Assembly: GCA_039111635.1 (NCBI GenBank)
Contig: JBCAQO010000001.1
Span: 620,001 to 684,000 of the forward strand
Length of the DNA: 64,000 bases
Direction of reading: 5' to 3'
Origin: Heterobasidion occidentale
Taxonomy: Eukaryota > Basidiomycota > Agaricomycetes > Russulales > Bondarzewiaceae
Below the pieces are notes generated by a model. That model did no database searches, was not told the origin of the DNA, and saw only the letters and a list, made by a program, of their open reading frames with translations. Position numbers and translations under genes: made by a program. Shown piece by piece: positions 22,083 through 33,505 of this stretch (position 1 is the first letter of the stretch; every line of letters starts with the position of its first letter).

Positions 22083-25000
22083 ATGCCGCCTCGTCGCTCG
22101 ACACGCTCAAGGGCCTCTGTGGAGCCTGTGGAGTCCCAAATTAAACGAGAATCTGTTGTCTCCAAGCGCAAACGAAGCCAGGTCATAGAGGTCGAAGATA
22201 CTTCTCTTGAAGAACAGGAAGAGGTCAAACCCGCTATTCGTACGCGTCGGGCCTCATCTGCTAAAGCTAGCGCAGCACCTATTGCGAAGCCTCGCGCGCC
22301 TTTCCGATCTCGGAGAGCGACTCGACAAGTTCAAGAATCAGACGAGGAGCCCGACCCGGAGGACTCTCCACCACCTTTGAAGAAATCTCGACCTTCGACA
22401 GACCTCGAGGATCTGCAGGAAGAGGACGAGGAAGAGGAGGATGTGAAACCTGCTGTGAGGTCTAGGGCAAGGGCTACGTCCAAGGCGGCTGCTCCAAAGA
22501 AGGGGAAAGGTGCTAAATCCACGGTGTATGAGGTGCTGAGTAGCGGCGATGAGGTGGTTGTGGAAAAGCCACCTATATCAAACGGTAGGAAACCTCCTTC
22601 CAGGAGATCCAGTGCTGCTCCTGCCGCCTCGTCTACCAGCTCCCGGGCCCGACGACCTACTAAATCCGCCTCTAGGAGCGTGAAGGTCGAGCCAATCGAA
22701 GAAGCGACACTCCCTTCACCCGCCGAGGGCTCCGATGACGATCTATACACGAATGCCCCATCACCCTCTAAATCGCATAAAGCGCCCTCACACTCACATG
22801 ATCAACAACCTTCCCTCGAGGAGAACGAAAGTATGGAAGAGCGCCCGGCCAAGTCTACGCCAAAGCGTGGCAAGAGGAGGACGAAAGCTGCTGTTACAGT
22901 ATCTGATAATGACGACGATGACGGTCTGCTAGTGGTAGAAAAACGCAAGCCCTTGCCATCAACGCCTAGTCCGACAAAGACACGCCTGTTCGCCCCGACG
23001 ATAGATGAGGACGAAACTTCACTTCTCGATCTTCCGAACCTCTCCCCAACAAGACCGTCAGCCCCTCCCATCCTAGAGGCTCCGAAAGGACCCAAAGCAC
23101 GCCTGGTAATCCACAAGATGGCGCTTGTGAACTTCAAAAGTTATGCCGGCCGACAGGAGATTGGACCATTCCACAAGGTCTGTCTTCCTGTATGCAGCAA
23201 GTTAACTGTTTCTGATGGGCTATATCTCCCATAGTCCTTTTCGGCTATAGTAGGACCCAATGGCTCTGGAAAGTCGAATACCATCGACGCCCTTCTCTTT
23301 GTCTTTGGATATCGTGCTTCGAAAATGAGACAAGGGAAGCTCTCTGAACTCATTCACAACTCAGCTCAATACCCAGATCTCGACGACTGCAGCGTCGAGG
23401 TGCATTTCCGCGAGATCATAGATTTAGTGCGTTCCATAACTCTCTTTCGCGTTCACGCTATTTATATCATTCGCAGCCTGGTAAAGACGCTTTTACGATC
23501 GTTCCAGGCTCCACACTCGTCGTTGCTCGCACGGCTTACAAGAACAACTCTAGCAAGTATACCATCAATGGACAAATGAGTAATTACAAGGAAGTTCAAA
23601 CTTTACTCAAAAGTCGTGGGATCGATCTCGACCATAATCGCTTCCTCATCCTCCAGGTTCGTTCTGCTCATTTTATCTCGATCAAGTCAATGAAATGAGG
23701 CGGTTCTAGGGTGAAGTTGAATCCATCGCGCAAATGAAACCTAAAGCGCCCTCTGAGCATGAAGATGGACTGCTGGAGTACCTCGAAGATATAATTGGCA
23801 CCCAAGTACAAACTGCCTATCGAGGAATCGTTGGCCGAGATGGAGCGCCTGGTCGAGGAGCGTGCGGAAAAACTTAACCGTTTACGTCTCGTGGAGAAAG
23901 AGAAGAGCGCACTTGAGGCGAAGAAACGAGAAGCAGAAGATTTCCTGCGTTTGCAGAACGAGCATGTGAGGGCACAGTCTAGACTGTGGCAGTGGTATCT
24001 ATGGAAGTGCCTGGTCAACGAGGAGGAATTCGCCAATCGCATGGTACGTTCTCTCATCTCCGTGCCTATTTTCATAAGGAGATGACCGCGGGTTTTCCCT
24101 TGCATTCGATCAGGCCCGAATCCAGAAAGAGCTCACACAAGAAGAAGAGCAAAATAAAGACGATGTCGAGCATCTAGCCATGCTCGAGAAGCACTACAAG
24201 GAGCGTATCTTAGCATATGAGGTACGTGCTCCTCCTGCGAATTGCGCCGTCTGGTTTAGGCCAATCGCGAACACATGATGCCCTCGCAGGAAGTAAAAGC
24301 TGCTGCAGCCGAGGCCGTCAAAGATCTCGCTGTTCACGAGAAGCAAGCGGTTGGTCTCGAGGAGAAGCGCAAGCACGCCACCGGTAAAGCCAAGAAGCTG
24401 AAGAAGTCTCTTCACGAGGTGCGTATCCTCAGCTTATATTAGCCTAGTTGGGCGTACAAGGGGGATTCTTGGTATAGGATGAGCGACTACGGTCAGAAGC
24501 TCTGCGTGCAATCGACGACAATGCCAAGCGAATGGAGATCGAGAAGGAGAAGGTGGAGGAGCTGGAAGCGTCCCTTGAGAAGGAAGAGAAAGTCCTTGAA
24601 TCGATTCGAGACAGTCTCAAAGGTTCGTGAATCGCCATCGCTCTGCCACCGAGCGATACTCCATTTACACAATGTGAAGACAAAACGCAGGGGTTCCATG
24701 ATCAAATCGAGCAAAAACAGAAGGAGCTACAGCCGTGGACGGCCAAGATCAACACGAAGCAGGCCGAGATTGACATCAAGACCAGCGAGCGGGACATGTT
24801 GGCCAAGAAACTTGAGGCGATCAAGGATGCTGGTAAAGAGGCTCAAGAGAACCTGCAGACATTGCAGGACGCTCAGAAAGCGAAGGTCCGCCTAGATCTG
24901 CTCAGCATTGATGACTTTGCCTCATGGCACCGTTCTAGACCAACGAGCTCGAAGAGCTCAAGGCTCAGAAGGCGGGTCTTCAGCAGGAGATGAGAGCTGC

Positions 25001-28000
25001 GGAGCAACGTTACAGGGTACGTTCACGGGCAAAATGATGATAATGTTGCTCACCGTTCTGAAGGAGATGCAAGCCCGAGTGCAAGAGCTTAGGTCGAAGG
25101 CTTCTGCTTCTCGGCAACGAGTCGACGAAGCCAGATCCAACCAAGCTGCGAACACGTCCCAGAACAGAGTCCTTGATGGCCTCACTCGTCTTCGAACCTC
25201 CGGACGCATCAGTGGATTTCACGTACGAGCCGCTTTTCATGGATCGTGTGTCTGAATGCTGAAACTCGTGATCAGGGTCGCTTGGGCAGTCTTGGGACGA
25301 TCCCCGACAAGTACGACGTTGCGATATCAACAGCCTGTGGCGCCTTGAATAACATGGTCGTCGACACCGTCGAACAAGGTCAGGCATGCATAGAGTACCT
25401 ACGGAAACAGAACGTCGGGCGTGCATCGTTCATGGTTTTGGAGAAACTGTCACAGACCAGCGGCATGGAGAGAATACAGACACCAGAGAACGTCCCCCGT
25501 CTCTTCGACCTGATCAAGCCCAAGGAACCACGCTTCGCGGCTGCGTTTTACAAAGGTGTCAGTAATACTCTTGTGGCAGACAACCTCGAACAGGCCAACC
25601 GGATCGCTTTTGGTGGGCAACGTCGATGGAGAGTCGTTACCCTCGCCGGTCAGCTCATCGATTCGTCTGGTACGATGTCTGGAGGAGGCACCCATGTTGC
25701 TCGAGGCGGCATGAGCTCGAAACTCGCAGCGGATGCAGTGTCACCTGATGTTCTCAGGACATACGAGCAGGACAGCGAGGCAGCTGCGCAGCAGCTAGAA
25801 CGGGCTACCCAGGAGCTGCGTCGGCTGGAAGCCGAGCACGATTCTCTCGTGAAGTCTGGCCCGCAGATCGATATCTCCCTGCAGAAACTTAACCTTGACA
25901 TCCAAAACGGGGCTCGGAGAATCGCCGAGGCGGAGAAACGAGTTCGTGACCTGAGGTGCGGGCTTTGTCAATCGATTTTCTCGAAACGTGGACTGATGTA
26001 CACGTCTAAAGGGCACAGAGCAAACCCGATGCCGGTGACATCGCACGGATCGCAGCGCTCGAGAAGGAAATTCATGCGGCCAGTTCAGAACTCGAGAGGC
26101 TTCAAGAGAAATCTGGTAGGATCGAGGAAGCGATCAAGGATCTCGAAAAGAAGATCCTTGACATCGGCGGTGCTCGCATGCTCGGCCAAAAGTCCAAGGT
26201 TGACGGCATCAAGCTGCACATCAACTTGGCCAACGATGAGATCACCAAGGCCGAAGTCGCGAAGGCCAAGGCAGAGAAAGACTCATCCAAGCTCAAGCTT
26301 GCTGTGGAGGCGCACGAGACAAACCTGCAGGAGGTCGAAGCTGAGCTCGAGGACCTCCATCAGCAATTGAAGGAGGTCACAGATTATGTAGCCAAAGTTC
26401 AGCAGAGCGTGGAGGAGGCTCAAGCGGCAGCAGAGAATTCTAAGGACGACCTGGATAACTTGAAGGCCGAGCTCGACGAGAAGAACCAGGAAATCCAAGG
26501 TTTCAGGAAGAAGCAGGTGGGAGCGAATTGAAGACATGGCACATCTGGCCCACTTTTTGACCTTTGCTCTAGATGGAACTTCAGCAAAAACTCGGCGATG
26601 TGAAGAAAGAAGCGCTTGAGAACGACCGCGCTTTGGAACACTGGCGCACAGAACATGACAAGCTGCAGCTGGAAGATATCGAGTAAAGCACCGCTTACTA
26701 CTCCCTTTCTTTCTAACGCAAACCTGACGCTCTCAATTTCAGCGACGACGATGAAGAGGACGAAGAAGAAGATGCTGACGGCAACGACAAAGAAGGTACA
26801 CCCGAACATGCGGAGCCCGTCAGCAACGGCGTCAAGCAAGAACCGATCGAGCACGGAGTTGGCAAGAAGAAAGCGCGTTCCCACACTCCGCCGAACGAGC
26901 TGCACATTTATAGCGCAGAAGAGCTCGCTCGGTTTAGGAAACAGGAGTTGATCGGCGATGAACAACTGCTTGATGGTATTATATAATGCACCTGTCTGTG
27001 CAAGCAGCTGCTGATGAACGCGTTGCAGAGAAGCTGAAGAACGCGAAGCCGAACCTGGGCGTGCTCAAGGAGTACAGGAAACGAGAGGAGGAGTTCCTGC
27101 GCAGGGCTAAGGAGCTGGAGGACACGACCAACCTGCGTGACGCCGAGAAGGCCAAGTACGACAGTTTGGGGAAGCAGCGACTCGACGAGTTCATGGCCGG
27201 ATTCAACACCATCTCGCTCAAGCTCAAGGAGATGTATCAGGTCAGCTCCAGCAGCGAACTTGTATAATAAGACGTCACTCATGCCCTGGGCGATGTTTCT
27301 GCGTAGATGATCACGCTGGGCGGGAACGCGGAGCTGGAACTGGTGGACAGCATGGATCCGTTCTCCGAAGGAATCATCTTCAGCGTCATGCCGCCGAAAA
27401 AGAGCTGGCGGAACATCTCCAATCTGTCGGGTGGCGAAAAGGTACGCGTGGCTTCCTTCGTCGATGACGATGGCGCGCTGATCGCGCTATTTCAGACTCT
27501 CAGTTCGCTCGCGCTCGTGTTCGCGCTGCACGTCTTCAAGGTGAGCGTCGCGTGCATATATGCGTGCAGCCCTCGGATCTCCTACAAATAATTACTGATC
27601 AATCGCTACTCGCTCAGCCTACGCCGCTGTACTTCATGGACGAGATCGACGCCGCGCTCGACTTCCGGAACGTCTCCATTGTTGCCAACTACATCAAAGA
27701 CCGCACGAAAGACGCGCAGTTTATCATCATCTCCCTGCGGTGAGCTCTGCCGCTTCTTGTGCGTCTAGAATTAACGCTGACGCACACTCCTCACGCGGCA
27801 GAAACGACATGTTCGAGCTGAGCCACCGCCTCATCGGCATCTACAAGACGTCGAATCAAACGCGGAGTGCGTCATCGCCCTTTTGCCGGTTTCTATTGCT
27901 TCATCTCGGGGTGCTCATCAGTGTGGCATTTTGTCAGGTATCTCAATTGACAATCGCTCGATCCACTCCGCGCCCACCAACCGAGTCAGCACTTCCTCCG

Positions 28001-28020
28001 CTATCAGCGCCATGCAATGA
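22083..28020 (+). CDS. SMC4: Structural maintenance of chromosomes protein 4 (condensin ATPase subunit)
   Basis: Condensin core ATPase that compacts mitotic chromosomes with SMC2 (family knowledge). Twenty exons: 22083-23177, 23235-23426, 23477-23656, 23710-24043, 24114-24221, 24290-24418, 24478-24622, 24680-24885, 24939-25016, 25064-25222, 25276-25955, 26012-26516, 26573-26682, 26743-26975, ~27008-27240, 27307-27441, 27496-27540, 27618-27739, 27802-27866, 27938-28020; about 1611 aa. A ~340-residue disordered acidic/basic N-terminus precedes Walker A GPNGSGKSN. Coiled coil follows, then the hinge (LGTIPDKYDVAISTACGALN) and second coiled coil. Signature LSGGEKTLSSL and Walker B LYFMDEIDAALD close the ATPase head. 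Exon 4 needs a +1 or -2 correction near 23803, between DIIGT and KYKLPIEE. The intron after 26975 is only 29-32 nt. Confidence 0.96.
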
Positions 28021-28185
28021 AGAACACCCTTTCTGGTTTCAAACACTCCCATATCCTACTCTATCCACATTCGCGCATCTCACATGTATCGTTGGTTTCA
28101 GTTCTCAAGGATTACCGGGTATACAACGTAAACTGTTGTACTTGTAAGGTGCATGTTGTAAAGCTTTCGTTTTCGCCTATCTATG

Positions 28186-29799
28186 TTATCGGTTTGCTTC
28201 CTCGTCCTCGTCCTCCTCTGAGTCTGCGTGTACGCCTGGCCTTTCCTCTGCTGTCGGCAGGAGCGCGCCCAGCCTGCCTGCCAAAGGTTTGTCCTGCCAT
28301 GTCGTTCGCGCATGAGGCGGCAGGTCCATTCCTGATTCAGGAAGCAGCAATGGAGCATCCTCTGTGAACCACGGATGTCGCAGCGCGTCGACGGCCGCGA
28401 GCCGCGACGAGGGAGGGTAAACGAGGAGCCGATGGATCAGGTCGAGCGGGGTGGGCGACATCTCCCGCGGCGGAAAATGCGGCGGATCGCGGTCGCCCGA
28501 GCCTTCCTTCCGCTCGCGATCGTGCGACGGCAGGTGCGGGAGCAGCGTGGCGAGCACGACGCCCGGCGCGTCTCTGAACGTCACTTTGTGCGCGTCGGGG
28601 AGGTCCAAGAACGTCTGACGGTGGGTTGAGCGGCGGGCGACGGGCGCGGTCCTGGAGAGACCCGGCAGCTGCTCACCGGCCAGTTGTGCGCGCTCGGCGA
28701 CCCGCGCGTCTTGAATATGCTCCACGCGAGCCCGATGTCGCCTCTGCTGGCGTCGAACAGCGCGCACCGCTCCCACTCCATGCGCGCCCAGTCCGAGCGG
28801 CCCTCGACGACGGCGAACGGCTGCGTGGGGTCGCACTCGGCGTCCGCGTCCGCGCCGTCGGGTTCAGAGTCGGAGTCGCTCGTGTCGTGCAGGCGGAGGG
28901 TGGTGAAGAACTCGGTGAACGTCGCGCCGAGGCTCCATAAATCGGAGGCGCGCGCGTCGTACGAGCGCGCGCCGAAGAGGAGCTCTGGTGCGCGGTATGG
29001 CCTGCGAACGGATGCGCTCAGCATTTTGTCCGTGGTCCGCCAATGAGAGGGCTGACGCACCCGGTGCCCACTTCGAAGTACATGTCCTGCGCGTCCTCCG
29101 GCCAGAGGTCGTCCTGCGTCTCGGCCGCGGCCTCGCGCTCCCTGAACGAGACGCCGAAGTCTACGAGCTTGACGAGGCCGTCGTGCGTCAGGAGGATATT
29201 GCCGGGCTTGATGTCGCGGTGCGCGACGCGCCTGGGCTCGCCGTGGAGAAACGCGATGCCGCAGGTGATTTGGTACATGAGAGATTTGGCGACTATGATA
29301 AATGATGAGTTGATCGGATGTTCGATGGGGACTGAGTGTGGTGGGATGTATGGTGCTGGGCAGAAACGCGGGGAGGACAGGAGGTCTCGGAGGGAGATCG
29401 GTATGTAGGGCATCCAGAAGCTCTGTGTGTGAGTGGACTCGTCGATGACATGGCTGAGGATATTGATGATCTGGGAGAGTGTACGCGTGAAGCAACGTCG
29501 ACAGACAAGTCGTCAAAGAGCGTACGCACGGCATGGTGAGACAGCATGGACAACAGCCGGAGCTCCTTCTTGATATCGTGCGGCTCCTTCGTGAACTTGC
29601 ACAGAACCGTCGCGGTCCTTGACAGCGACTGGATACGACGAGCCATCGCTCAGGAGGAGATGAGAGCGGGTGACGGTCGAGACGAGGGTTTCTGCGAGGA
29701 GGTCGGAGACGGTCTAAAGGGCGGGTTGAATTGTGCTGGCGCGTTGTGAGGCCGCTGAAGACATACGGGGTCGAAGCCGAGCACGGTGGGCGAGGCCAT
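28186..29799 (-). CDS. CMGC serine/threonine kinase, Cak1/Csk1-like (CDK-activating kinase)
   Basis: Five exons: 29799-29767, 29713-29530, 29470-29061, 29001-28677, 28614-28186; about 459 aa. Kinase motifs: VAVK (catalytic lysine), KKELRLLS (C-helix Glu), HRDIKPGNILL (catalytic loop), VDFG, GTGPYRAPELLFG (APE region) and DLWSLGA. The C-lobe insert is long and Asp/Ser-rich. There is no glycine-rich loop: the VAVK is preceded by VSTVTRSHLLLSDGSSYP. Loss of the G-loop is known for yeast Cak1, so a CDK-activating role is a reasonable inference, not proof. A +1 frameshift lies near 29617: VAVK is in one frame and TATVLCKFTKEPHDIKKE in the next. Convergent with SMC4, divergent from the ankyrin gene. 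Confidence 0.82.
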
Positions 29800-29919
29800 G
29801 GCAGACGTGTCGTCGTCGTCGTCGTCGACGGAGGCGACAAACGCGCGTCAGAATGAGTTGACCGGATATGGAAGATCGGGAGTTGGCTCGAACCCATCCT
29901 GCAATTGCACTCTGCAACC
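29800..29919. promoter_or_regulatory. 120-bp divergent promoter, kinase and ankyrin genes
   Basis: Only 120 bp separate the kinase ATG (29799, minus) from the ankyrin ATG (29920, plus). The segment begins with a GTC/TCG trinucleotide run at about 29809-29830. No TATA box seen. Confidence 0.6.
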
Positions 29920-30811
29920 ATGTCTGACGGCTCTGCTGGCGCCAACAACAGTGTGTTCCTCTTGCGACCGCACCCACCGCCTGACATATCTCTGGTCTAG
30001 ATGAGCGACTGCTCGCCGCCGCCCGCGACGACAACGAAGAGATGCTCCTCGAGGTCTTCGAGCAGGGCAACTTCGACATCAACTTCCAGGACGGGTCTGT
30101 CTCCTTTCCCCCCTCTCCATCCACCACACCCCGCCTGACGCCGCCCAACCCAAAGTCTGGGGAACACAGGTGTGTCACGCGCGTATCTCCGATGCCTCGA
30201 CATGCCCACCCATCTCGCAATCGTCGCGCCCTAGCGCTCCACTACGCGTGAGCCCCCTCTCCCTGCTCCTCGTCCCGCGCACCCCGGTCTGACCTGAGCA
30301 ACGACGCCACACGCCCTCGCGCCGTCGAAGCGCATCGCTCGGATCGACCGACGTCCTCGAGCACATCCTCTCCCACGAAGACTGCGACGTCGACCCAATA
30401 AACCGGATAGAAAAGGCCACCCCGCTCCATCTCGCCGTCGCCATCGAAGACGCCGAGATGCGCAAATACATCGTCGAGAGCCTGCTCGACGCAGGCGCGA
30501 ACATCAGGTGCGCGCATCGGGGGTTCTCTCTTCGGCCTCCGCGATCTCATGCTACCGGGCGTTTCTCTCTGCAGCATTAGAGACAAGAATGGCTTCACCC
30601 CGCTCGACATTGTCTATGATGATATAGATGTCAGGGTGCTGATACGCAAGGCGCAGGCGCAGGCCAGCATATCTGCCAGCGATGTCGCCGACGGTGCGTG
30701 ATGCCCCTTCCGATACGAGTAAATCTGTGCTCATGGCTCGCTTCTGTTCTCGATCCAGATGACGATGACGAGCCAGGTTCGGGATCTGGCTCTGGCTCGG
30801 ACGACGAATGA
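29920..30811 (+). CDS. Small ankyrin-repeat protein assembled from microexons
   Basis: Seven exons: 29920-29950, 30001-30094, 30156-30169, 30235-30247, 30331-30507, 30575-30693, 30759-30811; 166 aa. Two consecutive microexons of 14 and 13 nt are needed to read NFQDGLGNTALHYAASLG. That is a textbook ankyrin consensus, and splicing them restores the frame exactly. A second repeat reads ATPLHLAVAIEDAEM and a third NGFTPLDIVYDD. The acidic tail DDDDEPGSGSGSGSDDE ends at TGA 30809-30811. The size and layout resemble small fungal ankyrin proteins such as yeast YCR051W or Yar1, which are binding proteins or chaperones; which one cannot be said. Divergent from the kinase gene over 120 bp. Confidence 0.86.
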
Positions 30812-31033
30812 AGCCAGACGCTTGAGGCGGAGAAGTAATACGGATCCATATAGTCGGAAGTAGACTTTTGCTCGACGTTCACTGACCCGTCTCTTGGAAT
30901 CTTACCACGGAAGGAATGTACATCATAGAGGTGCAGGCTATCTATAACGCCGCATGTAATTGACGAACGAGCACCCTCTTAATTCGCAATGCTCCCCAAA
31001 ATATGAACCTCGTAGCAAGCAAGAATGGCCTTT

Positions 31034-33313
31034 TTAGATCAACCTCCCACTCGACCACTCCTTGAACGTCTGTGACTCCTTCAGCCACTGCACGAGCTCG
31101 CTCCGCCGCACCTGCGTGCCCTTGTCCGCCGACTCGACCTTGCCCTTCTTGCCCTCCACGATCTCCCACCGCTGCTGCTTGACGGTGACGAGCCCCGCCT
31201 TGAGCTCGTCCCCGCCGAGGATGATCGCGAACGGCACCTCGTCCCGCTCGCCCGCCGCGAACTGCGCCGGCAGCTTCGGCTTGTTCTTCGCCAGGAAGTC
31301 CGTCTGCAAGCACGCACGCACGCACGCACGCACGCAAGTTAGCCATCGCGCATCCCATACGCGCAAAGCGGACGCACCCAGATCCCCGCCTCGCGCAGCT
31401 CCTGCACGAGCTCCATGCGCTCCTTGATCAGCCCGTCGCCCGCCGCCATCACGTACGCCATCACCTCCTTGCTCCGCATCCCGCGCTCGATCCACTTGGG
31501 CCACACGATCGCGAAGATGCGGTCTAGCCCGATGCTCACGCCCACGCACGGCATCCCCTTCTTGCTCTCCCCCGCCGCGGCACTCGTGAACATCCCCACC
31601 AGGTTGTCGTACCGCCCCCCGGCCGCGATCGACCCGACGCCCACCTGCGATTCGTCGATCTCCTCCTCGTCACCGTCGACGGCCGCCGGCGTCGGCTTTT
31701 TGGCTTTCTTTTTTGGAGGCGCGGCAGGCGCGGGAGGGCTGGGCTCTGCGGTCGCGGTCGCGTCGGCAGTTTTGAAGCCCGGCGGGGCGGAGGCTTCGAC
31801 GACGGCCTCGTAGATGATGCCGGTGTAGTAGTCGAGTCCGCGCGCGAGGGACAGGTCGAACGAAATCTACTCGTGCATGATGTTGAGCGGCAGTTCTGTA
31901 GGGAGCGGGGGATGACGTGCCTTGTCGGATACTTTGTAGATGTCGAGGAACGTGAAGAGGGTCGCCATCTCGTCGAGGCCCTGCCTCGCGCTCGCGTTGG
32001 CTGTCAATGTTGTGTCCGCGAACAGCTGGTCCAGGAGCGCCCGTCCGCCTGAAGCAAACGCGCATACAGTCTAGTTCAGTTGCATGAATGAGGGCCGTAC
32101 AGTAGAATCTCACCTTTGTGTTTGACATACTCTCCAATCTTGTCTGCAGAGGCCACATCCAAGCCCTTCTCCTCTGTCATTTCTTTCTTGACGTCCGCCC
32201 AAGGAAGCTAGATTCACGTTACGGTGTAAGGACCACGTGCAAGTAACGCAATGAAGTACATGTACCTTGTCTAGTTTATCCACTGCCGAGGAGATCGGGC
32301 GGATTTTTTCTGGTGGAACACCGCAGACTTCAAAGATGCCGTCGAGTATTTTTCGGTGGTTGAGCTAAGGGACGTTTAGATCTGCTTTTAGATCGGCGCG
32401 GGTTGTGAACAGAACAAACATACCTTGATTGTAAATTCGCCGACGTCGAGTCTCGAGAGGAGGGTGCATAGCAGGCTGATCACCTCGGCATCGGGTATCA
32501 TCGAGTCCCACTGTCCAGAAATATCAAAGTCCTGGAAACGACGCCTCTGTCAGGTCTCCCTCGTGGGTGCATAGCGCAGTGGAGCGCTCACCGCCTGCGA
32601 GAACTCCCTCATACGCCCTTTCGACATGACAGGGTTATCCCGACGGTACACCTTGCCGACCTGGAACAGCTTCGACTGCGTGTTCGTCGCGCCGCCCATA
32701 GCCAAGTACCGCGCGAGCGGGACGGTGTGGTCGTAGCGCAGCGCGAGCTGCTCCCCGCCCTGATCCTCGAGGTCGAAGATGAGCTTCGCGTCCTCGCCGT
32801 ACTTGCCCGCGAGGATGTCCTTGCGCTCGAACACGGGCGTGTCGAGCTCGCAGCCGCCGTACAGCACGAAGCACTCGCGCACGATGCGCTGGACGTGCTC
32901 GCGGCAGAACATCTCGCCCGGGCCGTAGTCGCGCGTTCCCTGCGGCGCCGAGCCTGCATGAGCATGAGGGACCACCGCGCCGTCTCGGGGGGCGGGGGCG
33001 TACGCACCTTGGGCGTCTTCAGGAGCAGCCGCTCCTTCTTCTTCCCCGCGTCCTTGCTCCCGCCGGCGGCGTTCTTGAGCAGGGCGAGCGATTTCTTGAG
33101 CTCGCCCAGCTTCTTGCGGGTCTCCTCGAGCGCGGCAGGCTCCGCGTTTTCGAGGCGCAGCTTGTTGAAGAGCTCTGTCTGCGTGGTGATTTCGGCGTTG
33201 ATGGCCTCGGGGGTGGACATAGTTGCGTGGTGAGCTCTGAGGGGTGTATGTACAAGACGAGCTGGAAGGAAACGATGAGGAGCGCGGACGAGTCGTGAGG
33301 CCAAGCAAAGCAT
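31034..33313 (-). CDS. HTS1: Histidyl-tRNA synthetase, predicted cytosolic and mitochondrial forms
   Basis: Class II aminoacyl-tRNA synthetase. Eight exons: 33313-33008, 32939-32592, 32531-32424, 32364-32266, 32207-32114, 32048-31921, 31866-31378, 31303-31034; 613 aa from the first ATG. Motifs: WHEP-like helix ([20 protein letters not shown]), [12 protein letters not shown], motif 2 ([17 protein letters not shown]), His[12 protein letters not shown], His[14 protein letters not shown]. The ATG at 33313 gives a basic amphipathic leader ([20 protein letters not shown]); a second in-frame ATG at 33220 (MSTPEAIN) gives a 582-aa cytosolic form, as in yeast HTS1. The intron 31920-31867 has a GC donor (GCACGT). 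A charged insert with KKKAKKP lies between HisA and HisB. No frameshift seen. Confidence 0.95.
31310..31335. repeat. CACG tetranucleotide microsatellite in the last HTS1 intron
   Basis: About six CACG units fill the acceptor-side part of the last intron, immediately beside the splice acceptor at 31304-31305. Length polymorphism here would change the distance to the acceptor. Confidence 0.85.
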
Positions 33314-33505
33314 CCAAACCAGCTTGCAGCTTCGGCGTGACTCGATTATCGCAGGCAGACCCCGATCACTTGGCTCGCTCCACTCTGCCTTTCCTTCTTT
33401 CATACCGTAATTGACGTTGAAGATATTTCGAATGCCGAGTGACGGTGCCCTCCAGGGCTTGATTATGTTCAACTATTAGATCAACGCAAGATACATAACG
33501 ACTGT

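Noticed and set aside
33313..33472. Further upstream in-frame ATG of HTS1
   Set aside because: Adds a non-targeting-like, poorly composed segment; the 33313 ATG gives a better mitochondrial leader.
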